Shown: positions 54,996 through 63,614 of the stretch, piece by piece
How positions within the stretch are numbered: the first letter of the stretch is position 1
Layout: each line of letters starts with the position of its first letter
From: Vreelandella piezotolerans
Lineage (GTDB): Bacteria > Pseudomonadota > Gammaproteobacteria > Pseudomonadales > Halomonadaceae
DNA: 64,000 nucleotides
Assembly: GCF_012427705.1 (NCBI RefSeq)
Contig: NZ_CP048602.1
Location: 3,472,001 to 3,536,000 of the forward strand
Reading direction: 5' to 3'
Translations under genes and position numbers: made by a program
The notes under the pieces: model-generated
What the model was told of the DNA's origin: nothing
Databases searched by the model: none
What the model saw: only the letters and a program-made list of their open reading frames with translations

Positions 54996-56438
54996 TCAAT
55001 CCACCAGTGGTAGCAGCGCATTCAGGCTTTCGCGAGCATCACCGTAGAACATCCGGGTGTTCTCCTTGAAGAACAGCGGGTTCTCGATACCCGAATAGCC
55101 GGTGCCTTGACCACGTTTGCTGACGAAGACCTGCTTCGCTTCCCACACTTTGAGCACCGGCATGCCCGCGATGGGGCTGTTGGGGTCCTCTTCGGCGGCA
55201 GGGTTCACGATGTCGTTGGAGCCGATGACGATGACCACGTCGGTCGTGGCGAAATCGTCGTTGATCTCGTCCATTTCCAGCACGATATCGTAGGGCACCT
55301 TGGCTTCCGCCAACAGCACGTTCATATGCCCCGGCAAGCGCCCAGCCACCGGGTGGATACCGAAACGTACGGTCTTACCCGCCGCGCGCAGCTTGCGAAC
55401 GAGATCGCTGACCGCGGTTTGCGCCTGCGCCACCGCCATGCCGTAGCCCGGTACGATGATGATGCTATCGGCGTCGTTCAGTGCGGTAGCGACGCCATTG
55501 GCGTCGATGGAGACCTGCTCGCCTTCGATTTCCGCGGCAGGCCCTTGAGCCCCCCCAAAACCACCTAGAATCACGCTGACGAAATTGCGGTTCATCGCCT
55601 TACACATGATGTAAGAGAGAATCGCCCCGGAGGAGCCCACCAGCGCACCGGTCACGATCAACAGGTCGTTGGAAAGCGTGAAACCAATCGCCGCCGCCGC
55701 CCAGCCGGAGTAGCTGTTCAACATGGAGACCACCACCGGCATATCGGCTCCGCCGATGCCCATGATCAGGTGATACCCAATGAAGAACGCCAGCGCCGCA
55801 ATCACCAGCAGCGTCCAGAAGCCTGCGCCGTTGAGGTAGAGAATCGCCAGCAGCAGCGATAGTACTGCGGCACCCGCATTCAGCATGTGGCCGCCGGGCA
55901 GTTGCTTGGGTTTACCGTCTACCTTGCCCGCCAGCTTGCCGAAGGCAATGACCGAGCCGGTGAACGTCACCGCGCCAATGAAGATGCCCAGCACCACCTC
56001 GATTTGCAGGAACATCAGCTCGTCGGGGGCCTTGGTGGCCACCAGCGCCGCAAAAGCGGAGAACTGGTCCAGCGACGCCTCAGCGGCACGAGCTGCCATC
56101 ACCCGGCGGCGTTCCAGGTCTGCGCTCCAGGCAACGAAGACCGCTGCCAAGCCTACGAAACTGTGCAGCGCGGCCACGAGCTGGGGCATTTCGGTCATCT
56201 CGACCTTGCCCGCTACGTAAGCACCAATGGCTGCGCCAATCAGCATCATCGGAATCAGCCACCAGTAGCCGCCGATACCGGGGCCAAACGCGGTGAAAAA
56301 CACCGCGACCGCCATACCGACGATGCCGTACCACACGGCGCGCTTGGCCTTTTCCTGATTACTCAAGCCGCCCAGCGACAAAATGAACAGCACGCTGGCC
56401 GCAATCGCTGCGGCAGATACGAATCCTTGCTCTAACAT
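54996..56438 (-). CDS. pntB: NAD(P) transhydrogenase subunit beta
   Basis: A 480-residue subunit. About nine membrane helices fill residues 1-265, and the NADP(H)-binding domain III occupies about 295-480. [10 protein letters not shown] (near residue 327) and a late [17 protein letters not shown] string (about 437-453) are family hallmarks. With PntA it forms the proton-translocating transhydrogenase that makes NADPH from NADH. The start lies 16 bp after the pntA stop. A strong terminator follows. Confidence 0.94.
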   Translation of the reverse strand: MLEQGFVSAAAIAASVLFILSLGGLSNQEKAKRAVWYGIVGMAVAVFFTAFGPGIGGYWWLIPMMLIGAAIGAYVAGKVEMTEMPQLVAALHSFVGLAAVFVAWSADLERRRVMAARAAEASLDQFSAFAALVATKAPDELMFLQIEVVLGIFIGAVTFTGSVIAFGKLAGKVDGKPKQLPGGHMLNAGAAVLSLLLAILYLNGAGFWTLLVIAALAFFIGYHLIMGIGGADMPVVVSMLNSYSGWAAAAIGFTLSNDLLIVTGALVGSSGAILSYIMCKAMNRNFVSVILGGFGGAQGPAAEIEGEQVSIDANGVATALNDADSIIIVPGYGMAVAQAQTAVSDLVRKLRAAGKTVRFGIHPVAGRLPGHMNVLLAEAKVPYDIVLEMDEINDDFATTDVVIVIGSNDIVNPAAEEDPNSPIAGMPVLKVWEAKQVFVSKRGQGTGYSGIENPLFFKENTRMFYGDARESLNALLPLVD

Positions 56439-56454
56439 ATCGTCTCTCCGCCGC

Positions 56455-58026
56455 TTAGGATTTTTGGAACATGGCCAGCATCCGGCGTGTCACCAGGAAG
56501 CCACCCACGATATTGATCGACGCGATCAGTACGGAAATACCCGCCAGCACGCTAACGACCGCGCTGCCGGAGCCAATTTGCAGAATCGCCCCCAAGATGA
56601 TGATGCCGGATATCGCGTTGGTCACCGCCATCAGCGGCGTATGTAGCGAGTGGCTCACTTTCCAAATCACCTGGAAGCCGATGAAGCAGGCCAGCACGAA
56701 GACGATGAAGTGCTGCATGAACGAGGCCGGGGCGACCCAGCCGAGCAGCAGCATCAGCGCACCGCCTATCGCCAGCAGGCTCACCTGACGCTTAGTTTGC
56801 GCTTTGAATTCGGCAAGCTCGGCGGCCTTTTTCTCTTCGGGCGTTGGCTCTTTCTCTTTTTTCTTCGGCTTGGCCGCGCCGATAGCTTTCACCTTCGGCG
56901 GCGGCGGTGGGAAAGTAATCTCGCCTTGGTGCGTCACCGTGGCCCCCCGAATCACGTCGTCGTCCATGTCGTGGTGGATCACGCCGTCTTTCTCGGGGGT
57001 GAGATCGGTGAGCATGTGGCGAATGTTGGTAGCGTAAAGCAGTGAGGCTTGCGTCGCCATGCGCGAGGGGAAGTCGGTGTAGCCGATCACCACCACGCCG
57101 TTATCGCTCACTACGCGCTCGTCAGGCTGAGTCAGGTCGCAGTTACCGCCCTTCTCGGCGGCCAAATCGACGATCACCGAACCGGGCTTCATGGCCGCGA
57201 CCATGTCTTCCAGCCACAGCTTGGGCGCAGGCTTACCGGGAATCAGCGCCGTGGTGATGACGATATCCACGTCCGGGGCCTGCTCGCGGAAGCATTCCAG
57301 CTGCTTCTCGCGGAATTCAGGGCTCGAAGGTGCCGCATAGCCCCCGCTTTCGGAACCATCCTGGCTATCTTCGAAATCGAGGAACAGGAACTCGGCGCCC
57401 ATGGACTCGATCTGCTCGGAGACCTCGGGCCGTACGTCGAAGGCGCGCACCACGGCCCCCAGACTCGTCGCCGTGCCAATCGCCGCCAAGCCCGCCACCC
57501 CAGCACCGATCACTAACACTTTGGCGGGCGGTACTTTGCCGGCGGCGGTCACTTGGCCGGTAAAGAAACGGCCAAAGTTATTGCCCGCCTCGATCACCGC
57601 GCGGTAGCCCGCAATGTTGGCCATGGACGACAGCGCATCCATTTTCTGCGCCCGAGAGATACGCGGCACCATGTCCATGGCGATCACGGTGGCCCCCTGG
57701 GCTTTGCAGGCTTCCAGCAGCGCTTCGTTTTGCGCGGGCCAGAAAAAGGCGATCAGCGTTTGACCTTCGCGCAGCCGCTTGGCCTCTTCATCAGAGGGTT
57801 CGCGAACCTTGATGACCACTTCAGCGTCGCGCCACAGCGCGTCGGCGCTCTCGATCACGGTCACGCCAGCGTCACGATAGGTGTCGTCATTGAATCCCGC
57901 GGCTAGGCCAGCCCCCGTTTCGATGAGGCACTCATGGCCCAAATTTTGAAGATGCTTTGCGCTCTCAGGGGTCAGCGCGACCCGCGCTTCTCCCCGGGCA
58001 CTCTCTTTTGGTGCGCCTATTTTCAC
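56455..58026 (-). CDS. pntA: NAD(P) transhydrogenase subunit alpha
   Basis: A 523-residue subunit of the single-chain (E. coli) type. The soluble NAD-binding domain I covers about residues 1-380, with [15 protein letters not shown] near 170 and the mobile-loop region around 230. A Lys/Glu-rich linker follows (about 395-420), then membrane helices from about 427. The start is a GTG with GGGAGA upstream. It is upstream of pntB on the same transcript. The NADPH it helps produce would support the reductive defence and biosynthesis functions of the cell. Confidence 0.94.
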   Translation of the reverse strand: MKIGAPKESARGEARVALTPESAKHLQNLGHECLIETGAGLAAGFNDDTYRDAGVTVIESADALWRDAEVVIKVREPSDEEAKRLREGQTLIAFFWPAQNEALLEACKAQGATVIAMDMVPRISRAQKMDALSSMANIAGYRAVIEAGNNFGRFFTGQVTAAGKVPPAKVLVIGAGVAGLAAIGTATSLGAVVRAFDVRPEVSEQIESMGAEFLFLDFEDSQDGSESGGYAAPSSPEFREKQLECFREQAPDVDIVITTALIPGKPAPKLWLEDMVAAMKPGSVIVDLAAEKGGNCDLTQPDERVVSDNGVVVIGYTDFPSRMATQASLLYATNIRHMLTDLTPEKDGVIHHDMDDDVIRGATVTHQGEITFPPPPPKVKAIGAAKPKKKEKEPTPEEKKAAELAEFKAQTKRQVSLLAIGGALMLLLGWVAPASFMQHFIVFVLACFIGFQVIWKVSHSLHTPLMAVTNAISGIIILGAILQIGSGSAVVSVLAGISVLIASINIVGGFLVTRRMLAMFQKS

Positions 58027-58242
58027 ACGCTTTCTCCCTAGGTTGTCCCGCGTCCAGCGCCCGCCCCTCTCCTAGCCAATCATCGCTAGCATCATGGAGC
58101 GCTGCTTTAATTCGTTGCGGCGCAAAAAAACGCGCCAGCTAGCAGTTTAGGATCTAACGCCAAGCCTGCCAGTGGCCATTCAACCTTTGCTTCAACTGAG
58201 TTGTATTTCTACAACATATTGATATCGAAACAGCGCCATGAA

Positions 58243-59166
58243 TTAACGACTGGCATTCTTCGCAAACGCCGTGAGCTCCTGGTAAAGCCAGACGTTGGCA
58301 GGCGCGTTGGCGTAGAGGGTGTGCTGGATCAGCGTCATGGTCAATTCGGGAAGCTCGTCCGGCGGCGCCACCATGCGCACGGGCAGCATAGCGACGAAGC
58401 GCTCGGCCATTTGGCGCGGCAAGGTGATGATCGCATCGGTCAGCGCGACGACCCGTGCGGCGGCGATGTAATTGAGGTTCTTCGAAATCACGCGACGCGT
58501 CAGCCCGTGCTCAGCCAGGCAGTTTTCGATACGGCTGGGCAACAGGCCGCTGATGTCGGCGAGCTCGACGTGGAGCTGGCGGGCAAATGCCTCCAGCGCC
58601 AGCGCGTCCCCCACGTGAGGGTTGTGCTGGGCCGCCAGACACACCAGCTCTTCGTGCATCCAGGGCGTTTGCACCACGCCATTGGGCAGCGATGACTGGC
58701 TGTCCAAGCCAACCACCATATCCACCTGGCGCTGCTCTAACGCCTCACTCAGCACCTCCGGCGTAATCAGCTCGATGTAAAAACTGATGCCGGGCGCATA
58801 GCCCAACAGCTGGCTAAGAAACGCCGGATACATGACCTCTTCGAAGTAGTCGGTGGTCGCCAGCGTAAAGCGCCGGGTGCTGGTGTCGGGCGCGAACGTG
58901 GCGGGTGGAGCCAAGCCCGCTTGCAGCGCCGCCAGCGCCTGCTGCACCACCGGCAGCAGCGCCATGGCGCGGGGCGTCGGCTGCAGGCCCTGCTCGGTGC
59001 GCACCAACAGCGGATCGTCGAGCGCTTCTCTCAGGCGCTTCAGCGCATGGCTGAGCGCGGGCTGGCTGAGATGGAGCTTTTCGGCGGCACGGGTGACGTG
59101 GCGCTCGCGCATGAGCATCTCGAAGACCAGCAGCAAGTTCAGGTCAAAATGGCGGAGCGACCGCAT
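58243..59166 (-). CDS. LysR-type regulator, divergent from agmatinase
   Basis: A 307-residue LysR regulator. The HTH is at residues 5-65 (LNLLLVFEMLMRERHVTRAAEKLHLSQPALSHALKRLRE pattern). The effector domain (from about 90) includes TTDYFEEVMYPAFL, resembling the NodD/LinR-like branch. It faces the agmatinase gene across 134 bp rich in ATTCAT motifs. In Pseudomonas a LysR gene (gbuR) flanks the related guanidinobutyrase gene, which is a close parallel for the arrangement. The effector is unknown. Confidence 0.87.
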   Translation of the reverse strand: MRSLRHFDLNLLLVFEMLMRERHVTRAAEKLHLSQPALSHALKRLREALDDPLLVRTEQGLQPTPRAMALLPVVQQALAALQAGLAPPATFAPDTSTRRFTLATTDYFEEVMYPAFLSQLLGYAPGISFYIELITPEVLSEALEQRQVDMVVGLDSQSSLPNGVVQTPWMHEELVCLAAQHNPHVGDALALEAFARQLHVELADISGLLPSRIENCLAEHGLTRRVISKNLNYIAAARVVALTDAIITLPRQMAERFVAMLPVRMVAPPDELPELTMTLIQHTLYANAPANVWLYQELTAFAKNASR

Positions 59167-59177
59167 AGCGCCTCACT

Positions 59178-59222
59178 ATTCATATGATGAATGATTTCAT
59201 TCTAAACATTCATTTCATTCAT
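59178..59222. promoter_or_regulatory. Cluster of ATTCAT dyads, probable LysR operator
   Basis: ATTCAT-ATG-ATGAAT (59178-59192) is a perfect dyad with T-N11-A spacing. GAATGA-TT-TCATTC (59189-59202) overlaps it, and further ATTCAT copies start at 59208 and 59217. The cluster begins 11 bp from the LysR start codon and ends about 80 bp before the agmatinase gene, so it can control both. Confidence 0.65.
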
Positions 59223-59300
59223 CGCGAAAAATTCCTTATCGTCGCGCTTCTTCGAGCCCACCACCTTTTCCAGACACACGACGATAGGAGAACCCATTAG

Positions 59301-60221
59301 GTGACCCCAGCGCAGATCATGCCCAGCCTGTTTGGTGATGTTATCTCCACGTTCATGGGCGTACCCAAAGCCACCGACCCGAACGCCACCGATGCCGAGG
59401 TGGTGGTCAGCGGCGTGCCGTTCGACCTCGCATGCTCCGGCCGTTCCGGCACCCGTATGGGGCCGAACGCCATTCGCCAAAGCACCGCCAACCTGATTTG
59501 GGAAGGCAAGCGCTGGCCGTGGGATTTCGCGTTGGAAGATCGCCTGCGGGTATGCGATGCCGGTAACCTGGACTACGCCTACGGTGAACCGGAAAGCCTG
59601 GTGGATAACCTGGAAAGCCACGCCATGCGCTGGTTGAAAGCGGGCAAGAAAATGTTGACGCTGGGCGGCGACCACTACATCAGCCTGCCGCTGCTGCGCG
59701 CTCACGCCCGCGAGCACGGCCCGCTGGCATTGATTCACTTTGATGCCCACACCGACACCTACGAGCAAGGCACGCGCTTCGATCACGGCACCATTTTCCA
59801 CCATGCCCTCAAAGAAGGCTTGGTCGTGCCGGAGCACTCGCTGCAAATCGGTATTCGTACCAGCTATGACCGGAGCAACCACCCCTACGAAGTGCTGGAT
59901 GCCGATTGGGTCAACGACCACGGCCCGGCGGCGGTGCTGGAGCGCATTCGTGCGCGAGTGGGTCACCACCCGGCGTATGTCACGCTGGATATCGACGGCC
60001 TAGACCCCGCCTTCGCACCGGGCACCGGCACGCCGGTATGCGGCGGCATGTCCACCGACCTGATGCTGAAAGTGATGCGCGGTATGGTGGGGATGGAGCT
60101 GGTGGGCATGGATCTCGTGGAAGTGAACCCGGCCTACGACCACGGCGACATTACCTCGCTGGCCGCCGCGACGCTGGGCTTGGAGTTTCTCTATACGCTG
60201 GCAGCGTCCAAGTCAGCCTAA
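59301..60221 (+). CDS. speB: Agmatinase (ureohydrolase family)
   Basis: A 306-residue binuclear Mn enzyme that cleaves agmatine to putrescine and urea. Metal motifs are GGDHYIS (about residues 118-124), DAHTDTY (about 146-152) and DIDGLDPAFAPGTG (about 226-239), with GMDLVEVNPAYD near the end. Length and sequence are close to E. coli SpeB throughout. A guanidinobutyrase activity is an alternative, given the divergent LysR gene. The GTG start has AGGAG ten bases upstream; the next ATG would be 28 bases from that RBS. Confidence 0.88.
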   Translation: MTPAQIMPSLFGDVISTFMGVPKATDPNATDAEVVVSGVPFDLACSGRSGTRMGPNAIRQSTANLIWEGKRWPWDFALEDRLRVCDAGNLDYAYGEPESLVDNLESHAMRWLKAGKKMLTLGGDHYISLPLLRAHAREHGPLALIHFDAHTDTYEQGTRFDHGTIFHHALKEGLVVPEHSLQIGIRTSYDRSNHPYEVLDADWVNDHGPAAVLERIRARVGHHPAYVTLDIDGLDPAFAPGTGTPVCGGMSTDLMLKVMRGMVGMELVGMDLVEVNPAYDHGDITSLAAATLGLEFLYTLAASKSA

Positions 60222-60449
60222 GCGCAGGGTCACGTCGATGACCAGCAGCAGCGCGAGCGCCCCGACGGCGGGCCAGGGGCTTTTCAAAACGACGCCAAAC
60301 AGGGTGAGCGGAATCAACACGGTCAGCGCTGCCAGCACGTGCGGCAGCGCTGCCGTGCCGCTCGTCCACATACTGCCAATGACGATCAATCCCAACAGCC
60401 CTAAACAGAGCCCCAGCCACACGCCGCGTTGCCGATTCGGTGATGGCAC
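60213..60449 (-). CDS. Small membrane protein, unknown
   Basis: A 78-residue protein with three hydrophobic segments (about residues 11-28, 34-54 and 58-75) and a short basic N-terminus. It starts with GTG, with an AAGAGA stretch nine bases upstream. The end overlaps the agmatinase stop by 9 bp on the other strand. It precedes nothing obvious on its strand. I do not recognise it; hydrophobicity and lack of a competing gene are the only support. Confidence 0.5.
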   Translation of the reverse strand: MPSPNRQRGVWLGLCLGLLGLIVIGSMWTSGTAALPHVLAALTVLIPLTLFGVVLKSPWPAVGALALLLVIDVTLRLG

Positions 60450-60492
60450 TGCGTTCGTCTCTTTTCGTTATGTTGGGCGTGAGTATGTGCGT

Positions 60493-61074
60493 TTAATATG
60501 CAGACCACTGTTGTACGATAACGTCGCTCGCATGCTGTACGATTTCAGGGATATGATGCCCTCCTTCTTGGCTAAGCTGTAGCCTACTCTCTCCCATTTG
60601 GATGATGTTGGTGTGGTTTGCGTTACCCGTCTGCTGCAGGTTCGCAGTGTTGCTGTTGCCATATTGTTGTATATCCGCTGTATTGAAATTACCAAACTGC
60701 CCAACCGCTGTTAGGTTGTCATTACCATGCTGAGTAAGCGACATCGCGTTTTCCAAGCCTTGTTGACTTACAAAAGCTTGATTACGCTCCCCTGTTTGGT
60801 CAATTAGCATCCAATTCGCATATCCAGACTGTAAAGCTGGGCCATCATCAAGACCAAGAATCGTATGATGGTCGCCTAGCTGTTGGAACTGTGCACGACT
60901 GCTATCACCCTCTTGGTAGAGCGATGCCTTCAAGCCAGTGCCTTCCTGTATCATCCGGGCATTATGGTTGTCTCCGACCTGTTCGATATATGCCAGATGG
61001 GTATCGGCCTGCGCCACGACACTTGCCATAATAAAAAGGAGTGTACTGGCTATCATCTGTGTCTTGGGGCTCAT
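60493..61074 (-). CDS. csgB: Curlin minor subunit/nucleator, CsgB-like
   Basis: A 193-residue secreted protein. A signal peptide runs to about residue 23 (VVAQA). The rest is a series of curlin repeats of the Q-x-G-x-x-N type, clear between about residues 90 and 150 (for example TQHGNDN, GQFGNFN, QQYGNSN, QQTGNAN). The first and last repeats are degenerate, and the C-terminus ends in VIVQQWSAY. That irregularity fits the nucleator role of CsgB rather than CsgA. The ATG has GAGGAG upstream. It is the last gene of the csgF-G-A-B unit, separated from csgA by a strong hairpin. Confidence 0.85.
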   Translation of the reverse strand: MSPKTQMIASTLLFIMASVVAQADTHLAYIEQVGDNHNARMIQEGTGLKASLYQEGDSSRAQFQQLGDHHTILGLDDGPALQSGYANWMLIDQTGERNQAFVSQQGLENAMSLTQHGNDNLTAVGQFGNFNTADIQQYGNSNTANLQQTGNANHTNIIQMGESRLQLSQEGGHHIPEIVQHASDVIVQQWSAY

Positions 61075-61109
61075 CGGCACTCTCCTCACCCAACAACCTC
61101 CGCGCTACG

Positions 61110-61139
61110 CTACGGGAGGAACATGAGCCCCTCCCGTAG
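61110..61139 (-). promoter_or_regulatory. Hairpin between csgA and csgB
   Basis: CTACGGGAGG (61110-61119) and CCTCCCGTAG (61130-61139) form a perfect 10-bp stem with a 10-base loop. A weaker stem (GTGGC with GCCAC) abuts it at 61139-61160. No U-run follows on the minus strand. It probably stabilises the csgA message or trims read-through, keeping major curlin above the nucleator. Confidence 0.65.
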
Positions 61140-61176
61140 TGGCGAATGCGATATTGCCACCGCCTTTTTGCGTCTT

Positions 61177-61992
61177 TTAATACTGTACTTGAGTACCCGT
61201 ATTGTTATTGCCCGTTTGCATCATCGTCGCGGTATTGCTGGATTGATACTGAGAAATAGAGCCAGTGTTGCCATTGCCCGTTTGTGTGAGCGTCGCCACG
61301 TGGTAAGAACCCTCTTGGCCTACAGTGGCTGTATTACCGTCGCCATACTGACTTACGTAAGCCGAGTTATCGAGACCATCCTGCATAACGGTCGAGACGT
61401 TGCTGTCACCTTGCTGGTACTGCTCTGACACGTTCCCATAGCCCGCCTGGTCAGCCGTTGCCTCATTCCAGTCGCCCACTTGTTCTTGCGTAGCCGTATT
61501 ACCATACGTAACGTCAGGGACGAACCACCCGGCATCGCTCACCTGAGTAATGCTGGCCATATTGGAATCACCAACCTGAGTTTGCCCAGCGGTATTAAGT
61601 GACGTCACAGCCAAAGTGAAAGCTCCTTCTGCGCTGGAGTTCTGCTCAATCATCGCATCGTTATCGTTACCCGTTTGCGATTGCGTGGCCGTATTGAAGG
61701 AGGTGATTGCGCCTGTCAAAAAGCCAGTCGCATCACTATTTTGTTGGATAGACGCATCATTACTATCGCCTATCTGGTCTTGTTCAGCCGTATTATTGAA
61801 GGAGGCAGCCGCACCAGAGCCTATCTGTTCAATGTCCGCTACGTTTGCGTTACCGTCTTGCTGTTGATCTGCGGTGTTGAGATTACCTTGCTGCATAATG
61901 TCAGCGAGGTTGTCATCTGCAAAAGCCGCACCTGAAACCGCGGTGAAGGCTGCTGCGATGCTGGCTGCCATTAGTGACTTGTTAAATTTCAT
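61177..61992 (-). CDS. csgA: Major curlin subunit, CsgA-like, with extended repeats
   Basis: A 271-residue secreted amyloid subunit. The signal peptide (MKFNKSLMAASIAAAF to AFA) covers about residues 1-23. The mature part is about twice the length of E. coli CsgA. Regular Q-x-G-x-x-N strand-turn units fill residues 24-50 and 165-271. In between, four units carry insertions of about seven to ten residues in the turn, for example QNSDATGFLTGAITSFN. A GAGGTG RBS lies just before the ATG. The message leader between csgG and csgA contains two inverted repeats. It polymerises outside the cell after export by CsgG. Confidence 0.9.
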   Translation of the reverse strand: MKFNKSLMAASIAAAFTAVSGAAFADDNLADIMQQGNLNTADQQQDGNANVADIEQIGSGAAASFNNTAEQDQIGDSNDASIQQNSDATGFLTGAITSFNTATQSQTGNDNDAMIEQNSSAEGAFTLAVTSLNTAGQTQVGDSNMASITQVSDAGWFVPDVTYGNTATQEQVGDWNEATADQAGYGNVSEQYQQGDSNVSTVMQDGLDNSAYVSQYGDGNTATVGQEGSYHVATLTQTGNGNTGSISQYQSSNTATMMQTGNNNTGTQVQY

Positions 61993-62013
61993 GATACACC
62001 TCACCATTGTAGT

Positions 62014-62099
62014 GTCCCTTGGGACTTGGATTTGGTTACGGCCTATGCCGCAACCAGCCTGGGTGTGACGGGGTACATCCCGCCAAGGTGGTCCGTCAC
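62014..62099 (-). promoter_or_regulatory. Structured csgA leader
   Basis: In the 227-bp csgG-csgA gap, GTGACGG (62065-62071) is mirrored by CCGTCAC (62093-62099), and GTCCC-TT-GGGAC occupies 62014-62025, close to the csgA start. They could hold an extra promoter leader or stabilise the csgA message. No gene lies in this gap. Confidence 0.45.
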
Positions 62100-62219
62100 G
62101 CCCAATTCTTTAGCTCCAGCGGTTTGTTGACTGCCTGTTGCGAGACCGCCAGAGGTGAGCCGAGCCATCACCTTTACATGGCCATGCTAGCCATAGCGTT
62201 ACTTGTTGGGCCTTAGAAC

Positions 62220-63077
62220 TTATTGCACCAACTCGCCTTGCCTATCACGATAGGCGGCCAGGGCTGCCGCCCCCTCTGCCGCGTTAGCGAAACTCCATAG
62301 CCCCCGTTCAGAGCCCTCCATAATCATGGCATGGACGGCTTGCTCAACCGCCTCACGCAGGGCGACTAAACGTGGTTCGTTACGAGAAAAGCCGGCTTCC
62401 AATTCGAGAATTTCATCGGCATCCACGAAGCGAAATACATCGCCTTGAGCTTGTACCGAATAAATGCGTTTTGAGGCCACCACCGTTCTCCATACTTCAC
62501 CGGTTTGACTACTAATCGCTCGTAGAAACACAGTGATCACGTCCTCACGGTATCTAGAACTCGCGCCAATACCGAGAAAGCGTGCGCCTGCTCCGCCGGT
62601 CAGCGTATTGGTGTCGTAACCGATAATGCCGCCCTCTAAAATGACGCCCGCATAGAGCAGCGGAGATGGCGGAGGGAGCGGGTTACCGTTTGCATCCGCA
62701 AAGCTTTGCCGCTGGTCTCGAATAATCTGCCGCTCAGTTAGCACACTGGAAAGCCGGTTACGCTCTAACACCCTAAACCACCTACCCCCGCCTGCGTCCT
62801 GGAGAGCGCGAATGAGGACTGCCGCCCCGCCTTGGGAAACTGCCTTTGAATAGTGGGGCGCCCCGGCTTCCGTTTCGCGATGCTGCCCGGTCATATCAGG
62901 AAAATCATAAACAGCAGCGACAACGGGCTCAGGTGGAAGCGGAAGTGTGGCCAAACTTGGCGTCGTACGAGTCTCAGGAGTGAAGGGCTGCAAACGTTGT
63001 GGAGAGGCACACCCGGCAAGTGCAACGGTCAGCGCCAATACCAGCATGAGATTTGGTGTCAGTGGCAATTTCGTCAT
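62220..63077 (-). CDS. csgG: Curli secretion channel lipoprotein CsgG
   Basis: A 285-residue outer-membrane lipoprotein that forms the nonameric curlin export pore. The signal peptide ends in the lipobox LAGC at about residues 20-23. GGGRWFRVLERNRLSSVLTERQIIRDQR (about 95-122), EGGIIGYDTNTLTGGAGARFLGIG (about 147-170) and a late GSERGLWSF follow E. coli CsgG closely. It lies 75 bp after csgF and before csgA, an order different from E. coli, where csgDEFG and csgBAC are separate operons. Confidence 0.93.
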   Translation of the reverse strand: MTKLPLTPNLMLVLALTVALAGCASPQRLQPFTPETRTTPSLATLPLPPEPVVAAVYDFPDMTGQHRETEAGAPHYSKAVSQGGAAVLIRALQDAGGGRWFRVLERNRLSSVLTERQIIRDQRQSFADANGNPLPPPSPLLYAGVILEGGIIGYDTNTLTGGAGARFLGIGASSRYREDVITVFLRAISSQTGEVWRTVVASKRIYSVQAQGDVFRFVDADEILELEAGFSRNEPRLVALREAVEQAVHAMIMEGSERGLWSFANAAEGAAALAAYRDRQGELVQ

Positions 63078-63152
63078 GTCGACGTCCTGTTCGTACTTGG
63101 CTGAATAATCAAGGCCGCCAAGCGGCTCACTGGGCGCTGCTGCTTTTTATCA

Positions 63153-63614
63153 TTACTGCACTTGTAGTGTTGGAACGGTCACTTCCGTTTGGCTGCCATC
63201 TGTGGTGTTCTCGATCACAAGATGAACGCCCTCGAGGCCACGACTGAAGGAAATCACCTGCTCACCGAAAACAATGCGGCCCTCTTCAGCAGCGTTCTCA
63301 CCAAAAATGGCTTCATTAACTTGCTGTGAAAGACTGCTCAGCATGCGACTCTGGAGTTGACGTACGAACTGGTCTGCAGGGCTATTGCTATACCGAGAGG
63401 CTGCCGATGAGCCGGTCTCTTTGTGTTTATTCTGTCGTTCGGCCAGGCCAATCAGGTGGGCTGAATTGAACGCATCGCCACCGAAGGAGGGGTTATTAGG
63501 GCGATATACATAATCAGAGCTTTTAGCGCTTACTCCCCAAACACTGCTCACAGCACCTAAGAAAATAAGCCAAGCAAGCCGCCTGTTGAACCTTTTTGTA
63601 CATTTAACGTTCAC
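63153..63614 (-). CDS. csgF: Curli assembly factor CsgF
   Basis: A 153-residue exported protein. A signal peptide covers about residues 1-30. The mature start holds the CsgF hallmark YRPNNPSFGG (about 37-46), the part that plugs the CsgG pore. The C-terminal half has the QLQSRMLSSLSQQVNEAIFG helix (about 88-107) and ends in a beta-rich tail. It starts with GTG, with GGGGG seven bases upstream. It is the first gene of the curli unit here; no csgE gene is found before it. Confidence 0.9.
   Translation of the reverse strand: MNVKCTKRFNRRLAWLIFLGAVSSVWGVSAKSSDYVYRPNNPSFGGDAFNSAHLIGLAERQNKHKETGSSAASRYSNSPADQFVRQLQSRMLSSLSQQVNEAIFGENAAEEGRIVFGEQVISFSRGLEGVHLVIENTTDGSQTEVTVPTLQVQ

Noticed and set aside
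61675..61935. Plus-strand frames opposite the curlin repeats
   Set aside because: They reflect the periodic repeat DNA of csgA read backwards.
60493..61992. Possible CRISPR-like or satellite repeats
   Set aside because: The periodicity is at the protein level (curlin Q-x-G-x-x-N units); the DNA copies are diverged, with no constant repeat and spacer.
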